This document shows positions 6,172 to 6,368 of a stretch of DNA of 6,368 nt, in pieces. The position numbers and the translations under genes were made by a program. The stretch is from Candidatus Krumholzibacteriia bacterium (GTDB taxonomy: Bacteria; Krumholzibacteriota; Krumholzibacteriia; G020349025). Every line of letters begins with the position of its first letter. Positions within the stretch are counted from its first letter, which is position 1. The stretch is from assembly GCA_035649275.1 (NCBI GenBank), contig DASRJW010000071.1:1-6368 (forward strand), given 5' to 3'. The notes below the pieces were generated by a model. It was not told where the DNA came from. It did no database searches and worked only from the letters and a program-made list of their open reading frames with translations.

Positions 6172-6368
6172 TTCTCCAACCGGCGGTTCGACGATCGAGC
6201 GTGCCAGACTTCTCGATGTTTTCCGTTCCGCGGGAAGCGGGCCGGACCGCTCACTTTTCTCCAACCGGCGGTTCGACGATCGGGCGTGCCAGAGTTCTCG
6301 AGGTTTTCCGCTCGAGGGGGAAGCGGGCCGGACCGCTCACTCTTCTCCAACCGGCGGTTCGACGATCG
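6172..6368. repeat. Tandem direct repeat array, 85/86-bp unit, at least 2.3 copies, continuing past window end
   Basis: Unit 1 spans 6172-6256 (85 bp), unit 2 spans 6257-6342 (86 bp), and the first 26 bases of a third unit occupy 6343-6368. The first 26 bases, beginning TTCTCCAACCGGCGGTTCGA, are identical in all three. Units 1 and 2 are about 90 percent identical over their whole length, with scattered substitutions and one 1-bp length difference in the middle. Each unit can form small hairpins: AACCG/CGGTT near its start, and AGCGG/CCGCT around a GCCGGA loop near its end (6236-6251 and 6322-6337). The period is not a multiple of three and each frame differs between copies, so the array is not coding. 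Repeat type and function are unknown. Confidence 0.85.

Noticed and set aside
6027-6350. Small minus-strand open frames containing a repeated MEKSERSGPLP-like peptide
   Set aside because: The peptide repeats only because the DNA is tandemly repeated; the 85/86-bp period shifts the frame between copies, so the protein sequence is not maintained.
6172-6368. CRISPR array
   Set aside because: The segments between the invariant 26-bp starts are themselves about 90 percent identical, so there are no distinct spacers, and no cas gene is seen.
6172-6368. Integron attC sites
   Set aside because: Unit size fits, but the consensus ends RYYYAAC and GTTRRRY are not properly present, and no cassette genes lie between copies.

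Overview
The window is a GC-rich bacterial chromosome segment with four protein-coding genes and a non-coding, repeat-bearing right end. One gene runs leftward off the left edge; three run rightward. GC-rich codon use, a class A type peptidoglycan glycosyltransferase, and a protein with a lipobox signal peptide point to a high-GC Gram-negative bacterium, for example Myxococcota, Gemmatimonadota, Acidobacteriota or a related uncultured lineage. The sequence alone does not fix the phylum.

Left block (1-956, minus strand): the N-terminal 318 codons of a membrane-anchored glycosyltransferase family 51 (penicillin-binding protein type) enzyme, cut by the window edge. A divergent gap of about 300 bases (957-1252) separates it from thiL.

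Central block (1253-5817, plus strand): thiL (thiamine-monophosphate kinase, with an unusual Arg/Pro-rich tail), then a long-chain acyl-CoA synthetase of the ACSL/FAA1 type, then a predicted lipoprotein made almost entirely of ankyrin repeats. The genes are closely spaced (53 nt, then 12 to 99 nt depending on the last start), so they may be co-transcribed. A perfect 8-bp inverted repeat sits across the thiL stop codon and could mark an internal promoter/operator or a processing hairpin ahead of the acyl-CoA synthetase. The three products have no obvious shared pathway: cofactor synthesis, fatty-acid activation, and an envelope-located protein-interaction scaffold.

Right block (5818-6368): no credible gene. 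It holds a long imperfect hairpin with TGTCA/TTGACA boxes (5915-5953), reminiscent of IS21-type transposon ends. It also holds a pair of 19-bp near-repeats 31 bp apart (6082-6131), and a tandem array of 85/86-bp units starting at 6172 that runs off the right edge. These repeats are the least explained part of the window.
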